The notes: generated by a model not told the origin, from the sequence alone. 34,421 bases of DNA from a bacterium (GCA_021798015.1 JAJZYP010000010.1:1-34421); one strand, 5' to 3'. Shown: positions 7,636 through 16,666, numbered from the stretch's first letter. Numbers and translations: made by a program.

Positions 7636-8815
7636 TATATATCTCCTCATCCGTTAAATAACAAGCCGGATCCGGCGCCCAGAGGTCTCCCTCTTTGGCC
7701 TCAGACCTGACTCTGAAGTTACCGTTGCAAATGTCAAGCCATTTACAACTTTCGCACCTACCTTTTACATAAGCCTTTTTATTTTTAAGCTGTTTCATAA
7801 GCGGATTTGACATATCCGTCCATATCTCGCTAAACTTTCTTTCTTTAATATTGCCAAATGAATAGTGCCTCCAGAACTGGTCGGCATAAACCTCGCCGTC
7901 CCAGCTAACACAGCCTATCCCAACCCCGGAGCTGTTACCCCCGTTCATTTTGAGGAGGCTCATAACATTTTCGGCTTCTTCCCGTTTCCCTTCTTTTAAA
8001 AGCTTTAAATAAATATATGGACCGTCGGCGTGATTATCCACAGTAAGAACCTCTTTTGAATTATCCCTTGAATATATTTCTTTTGTAAGTTCTAATATTG
8101 TATCAACTGTTTGTCTTGTCTCTCCTAACGATAAATCTTCATTGATGAGCTTTGTTCCTCTACCCGCATAAACAAGGTGATAAAAGCAAACTCTCGGTAT
8201 ATTTTCTTCCTCTAAAAGTTTGAAAATACCAGGAATTTCCTGAGCGTTTCTTTTATTTATGGTAAACCTTAATCCCACCTTAATTCCTGCCTCTTTGGCA
8301 TAATTAATACCTCCTATGGCTTCCCTAAAAGCACCCTTTTTGCCCCTGAATTTGTCATGAACGGCCTCAAGCCCGTCTAAGCTAATACCCACATAAGATA
8401 ATCCAACTTTTTTTAATTCGGAGGCTAATTCCTTAGTAATAAGAGTCCCGTTAGTAGAAATAACCGCCCTCATCCCCTTTGATTTTGCATAAAAACACAA
8501 ATCGAGAAAATAGGGATGCATTAACGGCTCACCCCCTGAAAAAAGCATAACCGGAGAACCGAACGCCGCGGCATCATCTATAAAGGCTTCCCCTTCTTTA
8601 AGTGTCAGTTCGTTGTTATATTGAACATTTTTTGATTGGGAATAACAGTGAATGCAATTTAAATTGCAAGTCCTTGTCATATTCCAAACTATTACAGGCT
8701 TTTTATCCTCTGAAAATTGTAAAAGATGCGAGGGGAGTTTGCTTGATATACGCCCATACCTCAAGGCATCGGAAGCGTGAACCCCGCCGCAATAAAGTTT
8801 AGATATTCCTATCAT
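7625..8815 (-). CDS. ahbC: 12,18-didecarboxysirohaem deacetylase, radical SAM
   Basis: 396 residues. AhbC removes acetate side chains from 12,18-didecarboxysirohaem to give Fe-coproporphyrin III, the substrate of the next gene's product. The N-terminus MIGISKLYCGG followed by DALRYGR and KLPSHLLQFS is characteristic of AhbC and its relative NirJ. The radical SAM motif is CNLNCIHC (C50, C54, C57), followed by SGGEP, and a SPASM-like end GRCESCKWLDICNGNFRVR. NirJ of haem d1 synthesis is the main alternative, but no other nir gene is present and ahbD follows directly. Start: ATG with AAGGAG about 10 nt upstream. It lies 66 nt after the cobA-hemD stop. Confidence 0.9.
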   Translation of the reverse strand: MIGISKLYCGGVHASDALRYGRISSKLPSHLLQFSEDKKPVIVWNMTRTCNLNCIHCYSQSKNVQYNNELTLKEGEAFIDDAAAFGSPVMLFSGGEPLMHPYFLDLCFYAKSKGMRAVISTNGTLITKELASELKKVGLSYVGISLDGLEAVHDKFRGKKGAFREAIGGINYAKEAGIKVGLRFTINKRNAQEIPGIFKLLEEENIPRVCFYHLVYAGRGTKLINEDLSLGETRQTVDTILELTKEIYSRDNSKEVLTVDNHADGPYIYLKLLKEGKREEAENVMSLLKMNGGNSSGVGIGCVSWDGEVYADQFWRHYSFGNIKERKFSEIWTDMSNPLMKQLKNKKAYVKGRCESCKWLDICNGNFRVRSEAKEGDLWAPDPACYLTDEEIYNGE

Positions 8816-8881
8816 TATATAATAACTCCTTTTTAATTTTTTAATTTTAATTTAATTTTAAATTTAGCCAAAATCCCAATT

Positions 8882-10537
8882 TTAAATTTTAACCTTATTT
8901 TTTTGATAAAATTCAACAATTCCATCAACTAATGAATCTATATTAACATCTTTAGGTATTATATCAGATTTAATGCCAAATCCCAATGCATATTTAGCCG
9001 TCTTTTCACCAATGCTCGCAAATTTGACCCCTGAACCTATAACTGCCTTTAAAAGTCCTTTTTGAATACCTTCAACTAAATTGACAAAATTTTCAACCGT
9101 TGAATAGCTTGTAAAGCTTAAAACAAAAGAACTTAAGTCTAAATTTTCGGGAAGTCCTATATTTTTGTAAATCCTTTCTTTGCCATTATTCTTTGTTGTT
9201 ATAAGAGAGCTAAAAATTTCATATATTTCTTCATTAGATTTTGCAGGCACAACGGTTTCATAGACAGGTAAATTTTCTAAAATCGCCCCCTTCGATATAA
9301 GAAATTCCGGAAGTTCGTTATTTATTTTCAAAGCCTGTGGAAAAAGAATTTTTTTCCCTTTAAGAGGAGCATCTTTAATGGTATTTATTATACCTGTTTG
9401 GGAAAATTCGTCGGGAATAATGTCGGGAGCTATGCCGTATTTTTTTAACTCCGATAATGTGATTTTGCCTACGGAAATTATTTTTTTTCCAAAAAGCGAC
9501 CTTGCATCTAACCCCTTTGAAAAAAACTCGTCAAAAAACCCCGAAACGCCATTTACGCTTGTAAAAATAATATAATTGTAATTTTTGATATTTTTTATTG
9601 CATTATGAATCTCTGTTTTATTAATATTACTTCCATCTTTAACCACCTTTATAAGCGGCAGGCTTATTACAAAAGCCCCCAGCCTTTTAAGCTTATAAGA
9701 AAGCGTTCCCGCCTGACCTTCTGCTCTTGTAACTATTACTTTTAAACCGCTTAAAGGTCTGCTTTCAAACCAATTTAGGATGCCCCTAAGTTTAACGACA
9801 TTTCCAACAATAAGTATAAGCGGGCTTTTTAAACCCTGTTTCTCCGCTTCGTCTTTAATTGTGCCTAAGGTTCCTATTGCCACCTTTTGATTTAATGTGG
9901 TCCCTTCTTGAATCACGGCGCATGGAGTATCCTTATCTCTTCCTGAAGAGATAATATTTTCGGCAATAGAATGCAGATTTTTATACCCCATTAAAATTAC
10001 TATCGTGTCTGCGCCGACTAACTTATCCCAATTTATTGTACTTTTTTCCTTATGTTTCCCCTCGTGTCCTGTTACAATTGCAACCGTAGAGGCATAATCC
10101 CTGTGAGTCAAAGGAATACCTGCGTAAGCCGGAACGGCAAAAGACGAAGAAATACCGGGTATTATTTCAAACGGAATCCCTTCTTGAAAAAGTCTTTCGG
10201 CCTCTTCCCCGCCCCTTCCGAATAAATAAGGATCTCCCCCTTTAAGCCTGACAACAACCTTATTTTCCTTGGCTTTTTTTGCTAAAAGCTCATTAATCGA
10301 ATATTGCGGAAGACTGTGATTTGACGACCTTTTGCCCGCATAGATTATCTCGCACCCGGTTTTTGCGTAGGATAAAATCTCTTCAGAAATTAAACTATCA
10401 TACACGATAACATCCGCCTCTTGCAAAACTATTTTGGCTTTAAGGGTTAAAAGCTCTGGGTCTCCGGGTCCCGCGCCTGTAAGGTAAACCATTCCCGTTT
10501 TTGAATTGCTATCACTTTTCTTACTGTTTTTACCCAT
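8882..10537 (-). CDS. cobA-hemD: uroporphyrinogen-III C-methyltransferase / uroporphyrinogen-III synthase fusion
   Basis: 551 residues with two enzymes in one chain. Residues about 15-260 are the SAM-dependent methyltransferase that makes precorrin-2: VYLTGAGPGDPELLTLKA, YDSLIS, VVRLKGGDPYLFGRGGEE, IPGISSSFAVPAYAGIPLTHR and GTLGTI are diagnostic. Residues about 265-551 are uroporphyrinogen-III synthase (PLSGLKVIVTRAEGQAG, YIIFTSVNGVSGFF, FTSYSTVENF), which closes and flips ring D. The fusion makes the ring and methylates it in sequence, so flow is directed to sirohaem. Such fusions are common in anaerobes using the Ahb route. It sits between hemC (26 nt upstream) and ahbC. Confidence 0.94.
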   Translation of the reverse strand: MGKNSKKSDSNSKTGMVYLTGAGPGDPELLTLKAKIVLQEADVIVYDSLISEEILSYAKTGCEIIYAGKRSSNHSLPQYSINELLAKKAKENKVVVRLKGGDPYLFGRGGEEAERLFQEGIPFEIIPGISSSFAVPAYAGIPLTHRDYASTVAIVTGHEGKHKEKSTINWDKLVGADTIVILMGYKNLHSIAENIISSGRDKDTPCAVIQEGTTLNQKVAIGTLGTIKDEAEKQGLKSPLILIVGNVVKLRGILNWFESRPLSGLKVIVTRAEGQAGTLSYKLKRLGAFVISLPLIKVVKDGSNINKTEIHNAIKNIKNYNYIIFTSVNGVSGFFDEFFSKGLDARSLFGKKIISVGKITLSELKKYGIAPDIIPDEFSQTGIINTIKDAPLKGKKILFPQALKINNELPEFLISKGAILENLPVYETVVPAKSNEEIYEIFSSLITTKNNGKERIYKNIGLPENLDLSSFVLSFTSYSTVENFVNLVEGIQKGLLKAVIGSGVKFASIGEKTAKYALGFGIKSDIIPKDVNIDSLVDGIVEFYQKNKVKI

Positions 10538-10563
10538 TTACTTTTAAATCCTCTTTTTGCTAT

Positions 10564-11526
10564 TCATGAAATTATGTTTTTATTCAGTATCTCAATGCCA
10601 CCCTTGTTTATTAAATGTAAAGCCAAACTTTTACCGATATTTTCATAATCCGTTTTTTTACCCGCAATCTCATCTTCTAAATATTCCCCGTAAATATTAG
10701 AAACAAAGCCTTTAATATGTAGATTATCGCCCTCTATATATGAATACGCCCCGACCGGAGATGCACATCCGCAATTTAACCCCTTAATGCACGCCCGTTC
10801 GGCAAAAACCGAAAACTTTGTATCTTCATCGTTTAATGGTTTAATCAGTTTGCTTATATCCGCTCTGGAGTCTTTATGTTCTAAAGCTATTGCTCCCTGA
10901 CCACACTGAGGAATAAATTTAAGAGGGTCTAAATAAATATCTATATAAGAAGAAAGTCCAAGCCTTATGAGTCCGCTTGATGATAATATAACGGCATCGA
11001 AAAACCCGTCTTTTAATTTTTTAAGTCTTGTATCTATATTACCCCTTAAGGGTTCAAATATTATGTCATTCCTTAAACGAGCAAGCAAAGATCTTCTTCT
11101 AAGGCTTGAGGTTCCGACTACTGCACAATTTTTTAATAAAGAAGTAAAATTTGCCGAATCCAATCCCTTGTGAGATTTAGGTTTATCCTTGAAAATAATG
11201 CAATCTCTCGGGTCGTCCCTTTTTAATACCACATCTAACGTCAACCCTTCTGGTATCACCTGCGGAACATCCTTTAAGCTATGCACGGCAATGTCGATAT
11301 CTTCGTTAAAAAGAGCCTCTTCTATTTCTTTTACAAATAGTCCTTTGCCGCCAAAACTGCTAAGCGATGCGCTTAAAATCTTATCCCCTGATGTTTTAAT
11401 AGTTTTTATCTCGATATCTATTTTTTTATCTTTATTATTATTGTAAAGGCGGTCTATTTTATCTTTAACAAGATTAGCCTGATATAATGCAAGTTTGCTT
11501 CCACGCGTTCCTATTGTTAGTTTCAA
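10564..11526 (-). CDS. hemC: porphobilinogen deaminase (hydroxymethylbilane synthase)
   Basis: 320 residues. It joins four porphobilinogens into hydroxymethylbilane in the cytoplasm. Motifs: IGTRGSKLALYQA, HSLKDVP (catalytic Asp86), GTSSLRRRSLL, PLRGNIDTRL, CGQGAIALE. The cysteine that carries the dipyrromethane cofactor is C254, in NCGCASPVG, where most family members have GGC; the extra C252 is unusual. The start codon is TTG, with AAAGGT 6 nt upstream; the protein begins exactly at the conserved MKLTIGTRGS, so no other start is likely. It follows hemA by 71 nt. Confidence 0.96.
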   Translation of the reverse strand: MKLTIGTRGSKLALYQANLVKDKIDRLYNNNKDKKIDIEIKTIKTSGDKILSASLSSFGGKGLFVKEIEEALFNEDIDIAVHSLKDVPQVIPEGLTLDVVLKRDDPRDCIIFKDKPKSHKGLDSANFTSLLKNCAVVGTSSLRRRSLLARLRNDIIFEPLRGNIDTRLKKLKDGFFDAVILSSSGLIRLGLSSYIDIYLDPLKFIPQCGQGAIALEHKDSRADISKLIKPLNDEDTKFSVFAERACIKGLNCGCASPVGAYSYIEGDNLHIKGFVSNIYGEYLEDEIAGKKTDYENIGKSLALHLINKGGIEILNKNIIS

Positions 11527-11597
11527 AACTTACCTTTATTTGTATATTTTTATTTATTTTTATTATTTATTATATTGATATTAAGTTATTTAACCGG

Positions 11598-12983
11598 TTA
11601 TTTTATTAACTTTATCCTTGACGAATTATTTTTATTATCAAACCCTTTTTCTAATTCCTTATTTATCGTATTATCATTCTTAATTTCTTTGCCTAAATCA
11701 AGATTAAAAAGGGTTTTTAATGTCTCTAACATATTTGTCTCGTTTGAATCTACAGCAGCTTTTTTAATAAGAGTTATCGGTTCATGAAGGATTTTATTCG
11801 TGAGTGAATTTATAATTAAGTCCTTTTCTTTTTTTTCACTGATATATTTCGATAATTCGATTTCTAATATATCTTTTACCTTATTTCTAAGTGAAACTAT
11901 GACCGGCACAACATTTAAAGAATTCCTCCACTCCATAAACTCCTTTACATTTATTTCTACCAGTTCGCTAGCGGTCTCAGCCTCTTTTTTTCTTATGTCT
12001 AAGTTATCTTCAATCATTTTTCCGATATCGTCGATATCATACAGATATACATTAGAAATCTTGTTAATTTCAGGATCTATATTCCTTGGAACGGAAACAT
12101 CGATTAAAAATAACGGCCTTTGTTTGCGAAGTTTTATAACGGACACAATATCATCGTATCTTAATACGTAGTCTTGCGAACCTGTCGAGCATAAAACAAT
12201 ATCGGTGTGAGGCAGTAATTTATAATACTCCGAAAAATCAATCACATCTACATAATTTTTTTCATTTGCGCCAAATGACTCTTCCACAAAATGGTGAGCC
12301 TTTTCTTTTGTCCTGTTTGCGATATAAATATTATGAACACCACATTTTATAAAGTGTTTAGCGGTAAGTTTGCCCATTTCTCCCGTTCCTAAAAGCAATA
12401 TCGTCTTCTCACTCAGGCTGTTAAAAATCTTTTTTGAAAGCTCTACCGCCGCATAACTTATCGATACGGGAGAGGATGCTATCTTTGTCTCGGTTCTTAC
12501 TCTTTTTGCGCAATAAAAAGCCTTATGGAATAGCTTATTTAAAACTTGACCGTTCATTTTAAATTCACATGCTTCATTATACGCATCTTTAATCTGTCCC
12601 AGTATTTGCGGTTCCCCTATTACCATAGAATCTAAACTTGAGGCTACGCTAAAAAGATGTTTAATTGCTTCAAAGTTAAGGTGCATATAAAAAAGATTAT
12701 CCGAACCTTTTTTGTCAAAAAAATACCCTGATATATAATCTTTTATAAAATGGGCATTCCCCCCAACCGCCCATTGGGGTAAATCCATTATAAATTCAGA
12801 CCTGTTACATGTGGTAAGTATTACTAGCTCGTTAATTAACGGTCTATTACCTTCATCTTTTAAATTAAGCAGTTTTTTTGCAAACACTTGCCTTAATTCA
12901 GGTGTCAGAAGTTTCTTGGAAACTATCTCTCTATCGCCGATATCTGCCGATTTATGACTTAAGCCTATAATCAAAATATCCAT
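11598..12983 (-). CDS. hemA: glutamyl-tRNA reductase
   Basis: 461 residues. It reduces glutamyl-tRNA to glutamate-1-semialdehyde, the first committed step of the C5 tetrapyrrole pathway. The N-terminal catalytic domain shows IGLSHKSADI and ILTTCNRSEF with the nucleophile Cys59. The substrate-binding part has SSLDSMVIGEPQILGQIKDAY, the NADPH-binding domain ILLLGTGEMGKLTAKHF and ANRTKEKA, then LFLIDVSVPRNIDP. The C-terminal dimerisation helices end in a Lys/Asn-rich tail. It lies 11 nt after the hemX-like gene. hemL, expected to act next, is not in the window. Confidence 0.97.
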   Translation of the reverse strand: MDILIIGLSHKSADIGDREIVSKKLLTPELRQVFAKKLLNLKDEGNRPLINELVILTTCNRSEFIMDLPQWAVGGNAHFIKDYISGYFFDKKGSDNLFYMHLNFEAIKHLFSVASSLDSMVIGEPQILGQIKDAYNEACEFKMNGQVLNKLFHKAFYCAKRVRTETKIASSPVSISYAAVELSKKIFNSLSEKTILLLGTGEMGKLTAKHFIKCGVHNIYIANRTKEKAHHFVEESFGANEKNYVDVIDFSEYYKLLPHTDIVLCSTGSQDYVLRYDDIVSVIKLRKQRPLFLIDVSVPRNIDPEINKISNVYLYDIDDIGKMIEDNLDIRKKEAETASELVEINVKEFMEWRNSLNVVPVIVSLRNKVKDILEIELSKYISEKKEKDLIINSLTNKILHEPITLIKKAAVDSNETNMLETLKTLFNLDLGKEIKNDNTINKELEKGFDNKNNSSRIKLIK

Positions 12984-12994
12984 AAATATAAATC

Positions 12995-13849
12995 CTATTT
13001 AAAGCCATGAAATTCAGGGAATAAATAAAAGGAAAAGGTTAAACTCGAAAGAATCAGTAAAAATCCGGCTATACTAAAAACCGCCGCCTTTTTCCCTCTT
13101 AGCCCTTTTGCCACTCTTTCGTGCAGCAGCACTGCATAAATAAGCCATGTTATTAAAGACATAATTTCGATGGGTTTTATAATCATAAAAGATTTAAATA
13201 AAGAACTCGATAAATATATTCCCATGGCAATACCTACAGTAATTAAGGGAAAACCTATTTTTAAACAGAAATAATTCATACTATCCAATAACTCCAAATT
13301 ATAACCCTTGCCCCGGTAAAAAACTTCATCGAATGGATGATTCTTTTTATCAAATAGTTTTAAGTTCTTCTTAAGCTTAATCCTTCTTTCTTGAAAAATA
13401 TATATTAAAGAGATTATAAAAGCAAGAGCAAATAGTGAGTCCCCGATTAATATAAGAATTATATGAGTTATAAGGGTAGCTTGATCTAAACTTGAAAAAA
13501 AGGGTTTCATTGTAAGGTAATTATGCGGGGCAAAAAAACCGATCAATAAATTTATAAGGGCAAGAGGAGTTACGTATATCAGGATATATTTTGCTTTATA
13601 AAAAAGATTAAATAAAATAACCACCATCATGGTAAGCCATGCATTAAAAAAAACAATCCAATCTACCGAGATTAAGTCTTTAAAACCGTGAAGGTTAAAC
13701 CATATAACAAGAATTAAGCTCTGTATTATAAATCCTGCATAAATTAAAAATATAAAAGCCTGATAAAACTTTTTCTCTTTTGATAAAAGAAATAAATAAG
13801 AAAAAATATAAATAAAAAACGGGATTAAGTATAATTCTCCAAGGGTCAT
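12995..13849 (-). CDS. HemX-like cytochrome c assembly family membrane protein
   Basis: 284 residues with about eight hydrophobic segments. The last part, MSLITWLIYAVLLHERVAKGLRGKKAA, is the HemX/CcsA family signature. The tryptophan-rich haem-handling motif of true CcsA (WDPKE type) is absent, so a HemX-like role near glutamyl-tRNA reductase fits better than cytochrome c maturation. HemX is known to lower HemA levels in Bacillus, and here the gene lies just before hemA. Its ATG overlaps the stop of the upstream dehydrogenase gene (ATGA), so the genes are coupled. It acts in the inner membrane. Confidence 0.8.
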   Translation of the reverse strand: MTLGELYLIPFFIYIFSYLFLLSKEKKFYQAFIFLIYAGFIIQSLILVIWFNLHGFKDLISVDWIVFFNAWLTMMVVILFNLFYKAKYILIYVTPLALINLLIGFFAPHNYLTMKPFFSSLDQATLITHIILILIGDSLFALAFIISLIYIFQERRIKLKKNLKLFDKKNHPFDEVFYRGKGYNLELLDSMNYFCLKIGFPLITVGIAMGIYLSSSLFKSFMIIKPIEIMSLITWLIYAVLLHERVAKGLRGKKAAVFSIAGFLLILSSLTFSFYLFPEFHGFK

Positions 13850-14496
13850 ATGCGTGCCTTCCGCATAAAATTACTTATAAAAAGACTTATTTCGGAATAT
13901 TTTTTATCTTTAACAAGTTCAAAGAGGTCAGAATCGACTAATTCTTCAAAAAGTTTTTGGTTTTTACTCTGAGGCCATTTTTTCATCTTTACTTCATGTC
14001 TTATTAAACCAAGAATTTTAACATAAGTATTATATTCTTTACCGTAAACCTTTTCCAGGTCTTCTTTTATTTTTTTAGCAAGCCTTGGACTTAATCCACC
14101 AGTAAAAATAGCGATATCGAATTCCCCTCTTGAAACAAGAGCTGGGAGAGTAAATGTGCAAAATTCAGGCTTATCGGCAATATTTATCAAAATATTTTTT
14201 TTTACACATCTTTTGAATAGTCCTTCTTCTATTTTTATGCTTTTTTTGCCGGGAGAAATTGCGCAAAATACGGCAAACGCACCTTTTTCATCCCCTGTTT
14301 TGTAAGTTCTATTAATCCATCTAACCTTAGACTTTTTAACAAATTCGGTTATTTCACGTGAGATTTCAGGAGAAACTACGGTTACATCGGCGCCTCTTTC
14401 CGCAAGCCTCTCCGCCTTTCTTGTCGCAACTGTACCACCGCCGACAACAAGCACCTTTTTATTATAAATATTAAGATTAACAGGATAATATTTCAT
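13846..14496 (-). CDS. precorrin-2 dehydrogenase / sirohydrochlorin ferrochelatase (SirC/Met8/CysG N-terminal type)
   Basis: 216 residues. It oxidises precorrin-2 to sirohydrochlorin with NAD and may also insert iron to give sirohaem, as CysG and Met8 do; SirC types only do the first step. Visible motifs: PVNLNIYNKKVLVVGGGTVA (Rossmann glycine run at 19-21), RKAERLAERGADVTVVSPE, FCTFTLPALVSRGEFDIAI, TGGLSPRLAKKI. The C-terminal methyltransferase of full CysG is absent, matching its presence in the CobA-HemD protein. Its product feeds the Ahb steps. It starts with ATG 18 nt after the AMMECR1 gene stop. Confidence 0.92.
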   Translation of the reverse strand: MKYYPVNLNIYNKKVLVVGGGTVATRKAERLAERGADVTVVSPEISREITEFVKKSKVRWINRTYKTGDEKGAFAVFCAISPGKKSIKIEEGLFKRCVKKNILINIADKPEFCTFTLPALVSRGEFDIAIFTGGLSPRLAKKIKEDLEKVYGKEYNTYVKILGLIRHEVKMKKWPQSKNQKLFEELVDSDLFELVKDKKYSEISLFISNFMRKARI

Positions 14497-14514
14497 AAAT
14501 TATTCAAATTATTC

Positions 14515-15084
14515 TTATTCTCCAAAAACAAGAGCCGAAAATGTGCAGATATCAGCGCCGTTTTTATAAGCATCGGGCGAAAGCCCCGCTTTCATCGAAA
14601 CAGCTTCTAAAAAACCCTCTTTATCCATATTGCATTCGGTAGCAACCTGCGGAAGCAAAACCCCGTGGCACGGTCCCTTTATAAGATATAAACCATGCTT
14701 GCCTATTTCTATATTATCAAGGTTGTCTATCTGTTCAAGCGGAGATAAAACCGATATTTCTGTCTTTATTTTTTGAAGTTCCGCACTGTTTAGAGGTATA
14801 AATCTCGGGTCGCCAAAAGCCGCCTCTTTTGCCATTTTATAAACATTTTGATAAATCGGAATATCTGAAATAAAATTGCCGATACAACCCCTTAACTGTT
14901 TCCCTCCAGTCTTTAGCGTAACAAAAACACCGGCATTTATTTTAAGGTTATCCGTAAGTTCGGATAATAACTCACGGGAATTAATAAATATATCTTTATT
15001 TTTATTGAGGATATCTTCGATGGATTTTCTGGCTATTTTTATTAAAAGGGATTTTTCCTTTTCTGTTAAATCAAAATTTTTCAT
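14515..15084 (-). CDS. AMMECR1 domain protein
   Basis: 189 residues, the usual length for a one-domain AMMECR1 protein. The signature GGKQLRGCIG (about 61-70) is followed by AKEAAFGDPRF, KTEISVLSPLE and the late GVLLPQVATE. The family is conserved from archaea to man. In prokaryotes it often occurs with MEMO and radical SAM proteins, but neither partner lies next to it here. Molecular function is unknown. ATG start with AGGTG about 9 nt upstream. It sits 26 nt after the OsmC-like gene and 18 nt before the precorrin-2 dehydrogenase gene, so it appears to be part of the same run. Confidence 0.9.
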   Translation of the reverse strand: MKNFDLTEKEKSLLIKIARKSIEDILNKNKDIFINSRELLSELTDNLKINAGVFVTLKTGGKQLRGCIGNFISDIPIYQNVYKMAKEAAFGDPRFIPLNSAELQKIKTEISVLSPLEQIDNLDNIEIGKHGLYLIKGPCHGVLLPQVATECNMDKEGFLEAVSMKAGLSPDAYKNGADICTFSALVFGE

Positions 15085-15110
15085 ATTATATACACCTGCT
15101 CTGCTTATTT

Positions 15111-15533
15111 TTAAATATTTTCAATTTTATACGACCACTCGATATCGACAGCATTTTTTAACATAGCCCAAACACTGCAATATCTGTCTTTTGATAATTC
15201 TATTGCTCTTTTTACCGCCTGCTCGTCAATATTTTCGCCCTTAATTTCGTAAGTTATAACGATTTTCGTAAATACTCTTGGGTGCGTTTTTGCCCTTTCG
15301 CCGCTAACATTAGCGCTATAAGAAGTTATATTCTGCCTTTTTTTCTTTAATATAGAAACTATATCCATAGAACTGCATCCAGCAAGTCCAACGAGAATTA
15401 ATTCGGTAGGTTTTATGCCCTCGTCATTTCCTCCTGCCTCTTTTGAAGTATCTAGTAAAACAGAGTAACCGTTGCCGTTATCCGAATATGCTTTAAACTG
15501 TAGATCTTTAAGGTATTCTAATTTGATCCCCAT
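15111..15533 (-). CDS. OsmC family protein
   Basis: 140 residues. OsmC/Ohr proteins reduce organic hydroperoxides with two conserved cysteines. Here they are C53 in LVGLAGCSSMDIVS and C119 in KDRYCSVWAML, with the conserved Glu44 in PTELIL. The sequence resembles the YhfA-like branch more than Ohr, whose substrates are less clear. ATG start with GGAG upstream. It lies 32 nt after gpsA on the same strand. A cytoplasmic peroxide-protection role would suit an anaerobe with oxygen-sensitive radical SAM enzymes, but this is inference. Confidence 0.88.
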   Translation of the reverse strand: MGIKLEYLKDLQFKAYSDNGNGYSVLLDTSKEAGGNDEGIKPTELILVGLAGCSSMDIVSILKKKRQNITSYSANVSGERAKTHPRVFTKIVITYEIKGENIDEQAVKRAIELSKDRYCSVWAMLKNAVDIEWSYKIENI

Positions 15534-15565
15534 AATCAGGCTCCATTTATTATTTATTTTAAAAT

Positions 15566-16597
15566 TTAAATAAACTCGTTTTTTATATCTCTTTCCAAAA
15601 GCTTAATTATTGCATCTTTTGGTTTAAGCCCCTCGTAAAGTACAGAATAAACAACCTCCGTTATCGGCATATATATATTTTTTTCCTTAGCTATTGTGTG
15701 AACGGATTTTGTTGTGGCAACACCCTCTGCAACCATTTTCATACCCTTTAAAATAGATTCTAAACTTTCACCTCTTCCTATTCTTAAGCCGACAGACCTG
15801 TTTCTGCTTAAATCCGACGCTGATGTGAGCATTAAATCACCTAAGCCGGACAAACCCGTAAAGGTAAGCCTGTCTGCGCCCAAAGCCTCGCCAAATCTTG
15901 TCATTTCAACAATTCCTCTTGTTAAAAGCGCCGCTCTGGCGTTATTACCCAATTCAAGCCCATCGGAAATACCCGATGCCAGTGCAATAATATTTTTAAG
16001 GCTGCCTCCAAGCTCAACCCCTATAATATCGTCTAAGGTATATATTCTAAAGTTTACTATATTTCTAAAGAAATTTTTTAGTTCGTCTAAAATTTTTTTA
16101 TTAAAAGACGCAACGCATACAGCCGTGGGAAGATGTTTTGATACTTCGACAGCAAAACTTGGACCGCTTAAAACCGCATACCTTTCAAGCATCAAATTTC
16201 CAAGCGCTTTAGAGAACACTTTGTGCGGCAAATCCATAGACTTATCTCCCAACCCTTTTGCCGTATTTATAAAAATATAATCGTAAAGGTTAAATTTGTC
16301 CTCGTAGGTTTTTATATCCAATAAAGTCTCTTGTAAGACATTTGAAGGCACCACAAGAAAGATTATATGGCAGTTCTCAAAAATAGTTTCATAATCATCT
16401 GTTACTATTATATTTTCGCTGAGCGGCACACCTTTTAGATAATATTCATTTTGTTTTTCCCTTTTGAGTTTTTCGGCAAATTCCGCGCTCCTACATTTTA
16501 AATAAATATAAGGGGCAAATTTTGAAAAATTAACTGCAAGCGCTGTTCCAAAACTCCCTGCGCCTATTATGCCGATGGGTCTTTGCATATTTAACAT
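15566..16597 (-). CDS. gpsA: glycerol-3-phosphate dehydrogenase [NAD(P)+]
   Basis: 343 residues. It reduces dihydroxyacetone phosphate to sn-glycerol-3-phosphate for phospholipid synthesis. Motifs: GIIGAGSFGTALAVNF (NAD-binding, about 9-24), FLVVPSNVLQE, KGLGDKS, YAVLSGPSFAVEV, the catalytic-lysine segment ELGGSLKNIIALASGISDG, LTFTGLSGLGDLMLT and SRNRSVG. The ATG at 16597 and another at 16588 are both possible; neither has a recognisable ribosome binding site. The leader contains six tandem 9-nt repeats that begin only 16 nt upstream. Confidence 0.96.
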   Translation of the reverse strand: MLNMQRPIGIIGAGSFGTALAVNFSKFAPYIYLKCRSAEFAEKLKREKQNEYYLKGVPLSENIIVTDDYETIFENCHIIFLVVPSNVLQETLLDIKTYEDKFNLYDYIFINTAKGLGDKSMDLPHKVFSKALGNLMLERYAVLSGPSFAVEVSKHLPTAVCVASFNKKILDELKNFFRNIVNFRIYTLDDIIGVELGGSLKNIIALASGISDGLELGNNARAALLTRGIVEMTRFGEALGADRLTFTGLSGLGDLMLTSASDLSRNRSVGLRIGRGESLESILKGMKMVAEGVATTKSVHTIAKEKNIYMPITEVVYSVLYEGLKPKDAIIKLLERDIKNEFI

Positions 16598-16612
16598 ATT
16601 TAATTTATAATT

Positions 16613-16666
16613 ACATCAATTACATCAATTACATCAATTACATCAATTACATCAATTACATCAATT
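16613..16666. repeat. six tandem copies of the 9-nt unit ACATCAATT
   Basis: Six perfect copies of ACATCAATT run head to tail and a partial seventh follows. They fill most of the 79-nt gap between the gyrA stop and the gpsA start. On the transcribed strand the unit reads AATTGATGT. Perfect copies suggest recent slippage and a copy number likely to vary between strains. The array lies where a gpsA promoter or leader would be. Confidence 0.95.

Noticed and set aside
7625-8815. Reading this radical SAM gene as nirJ of haem d1 synthesis
   Set aside because: The N-terminus and the coupled ahbD fit AhbC, and no other nir gene is present. NirJ cannot be fully excluded by eye.
12995-13849. CcsA cytochrome c maturation protein
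   Set aside because: The Trp-rich haem-handling motif (WDPKE type) is absent and the gene lies next to hemA, so HemX-like fits better.
15714-16280. 188-codon plus-strand ORF opposite gpsA
   Set aside because: It is the antisense shadow of a clear gpsA; the translation is rich in Ser/Pro/Leu without any motif.
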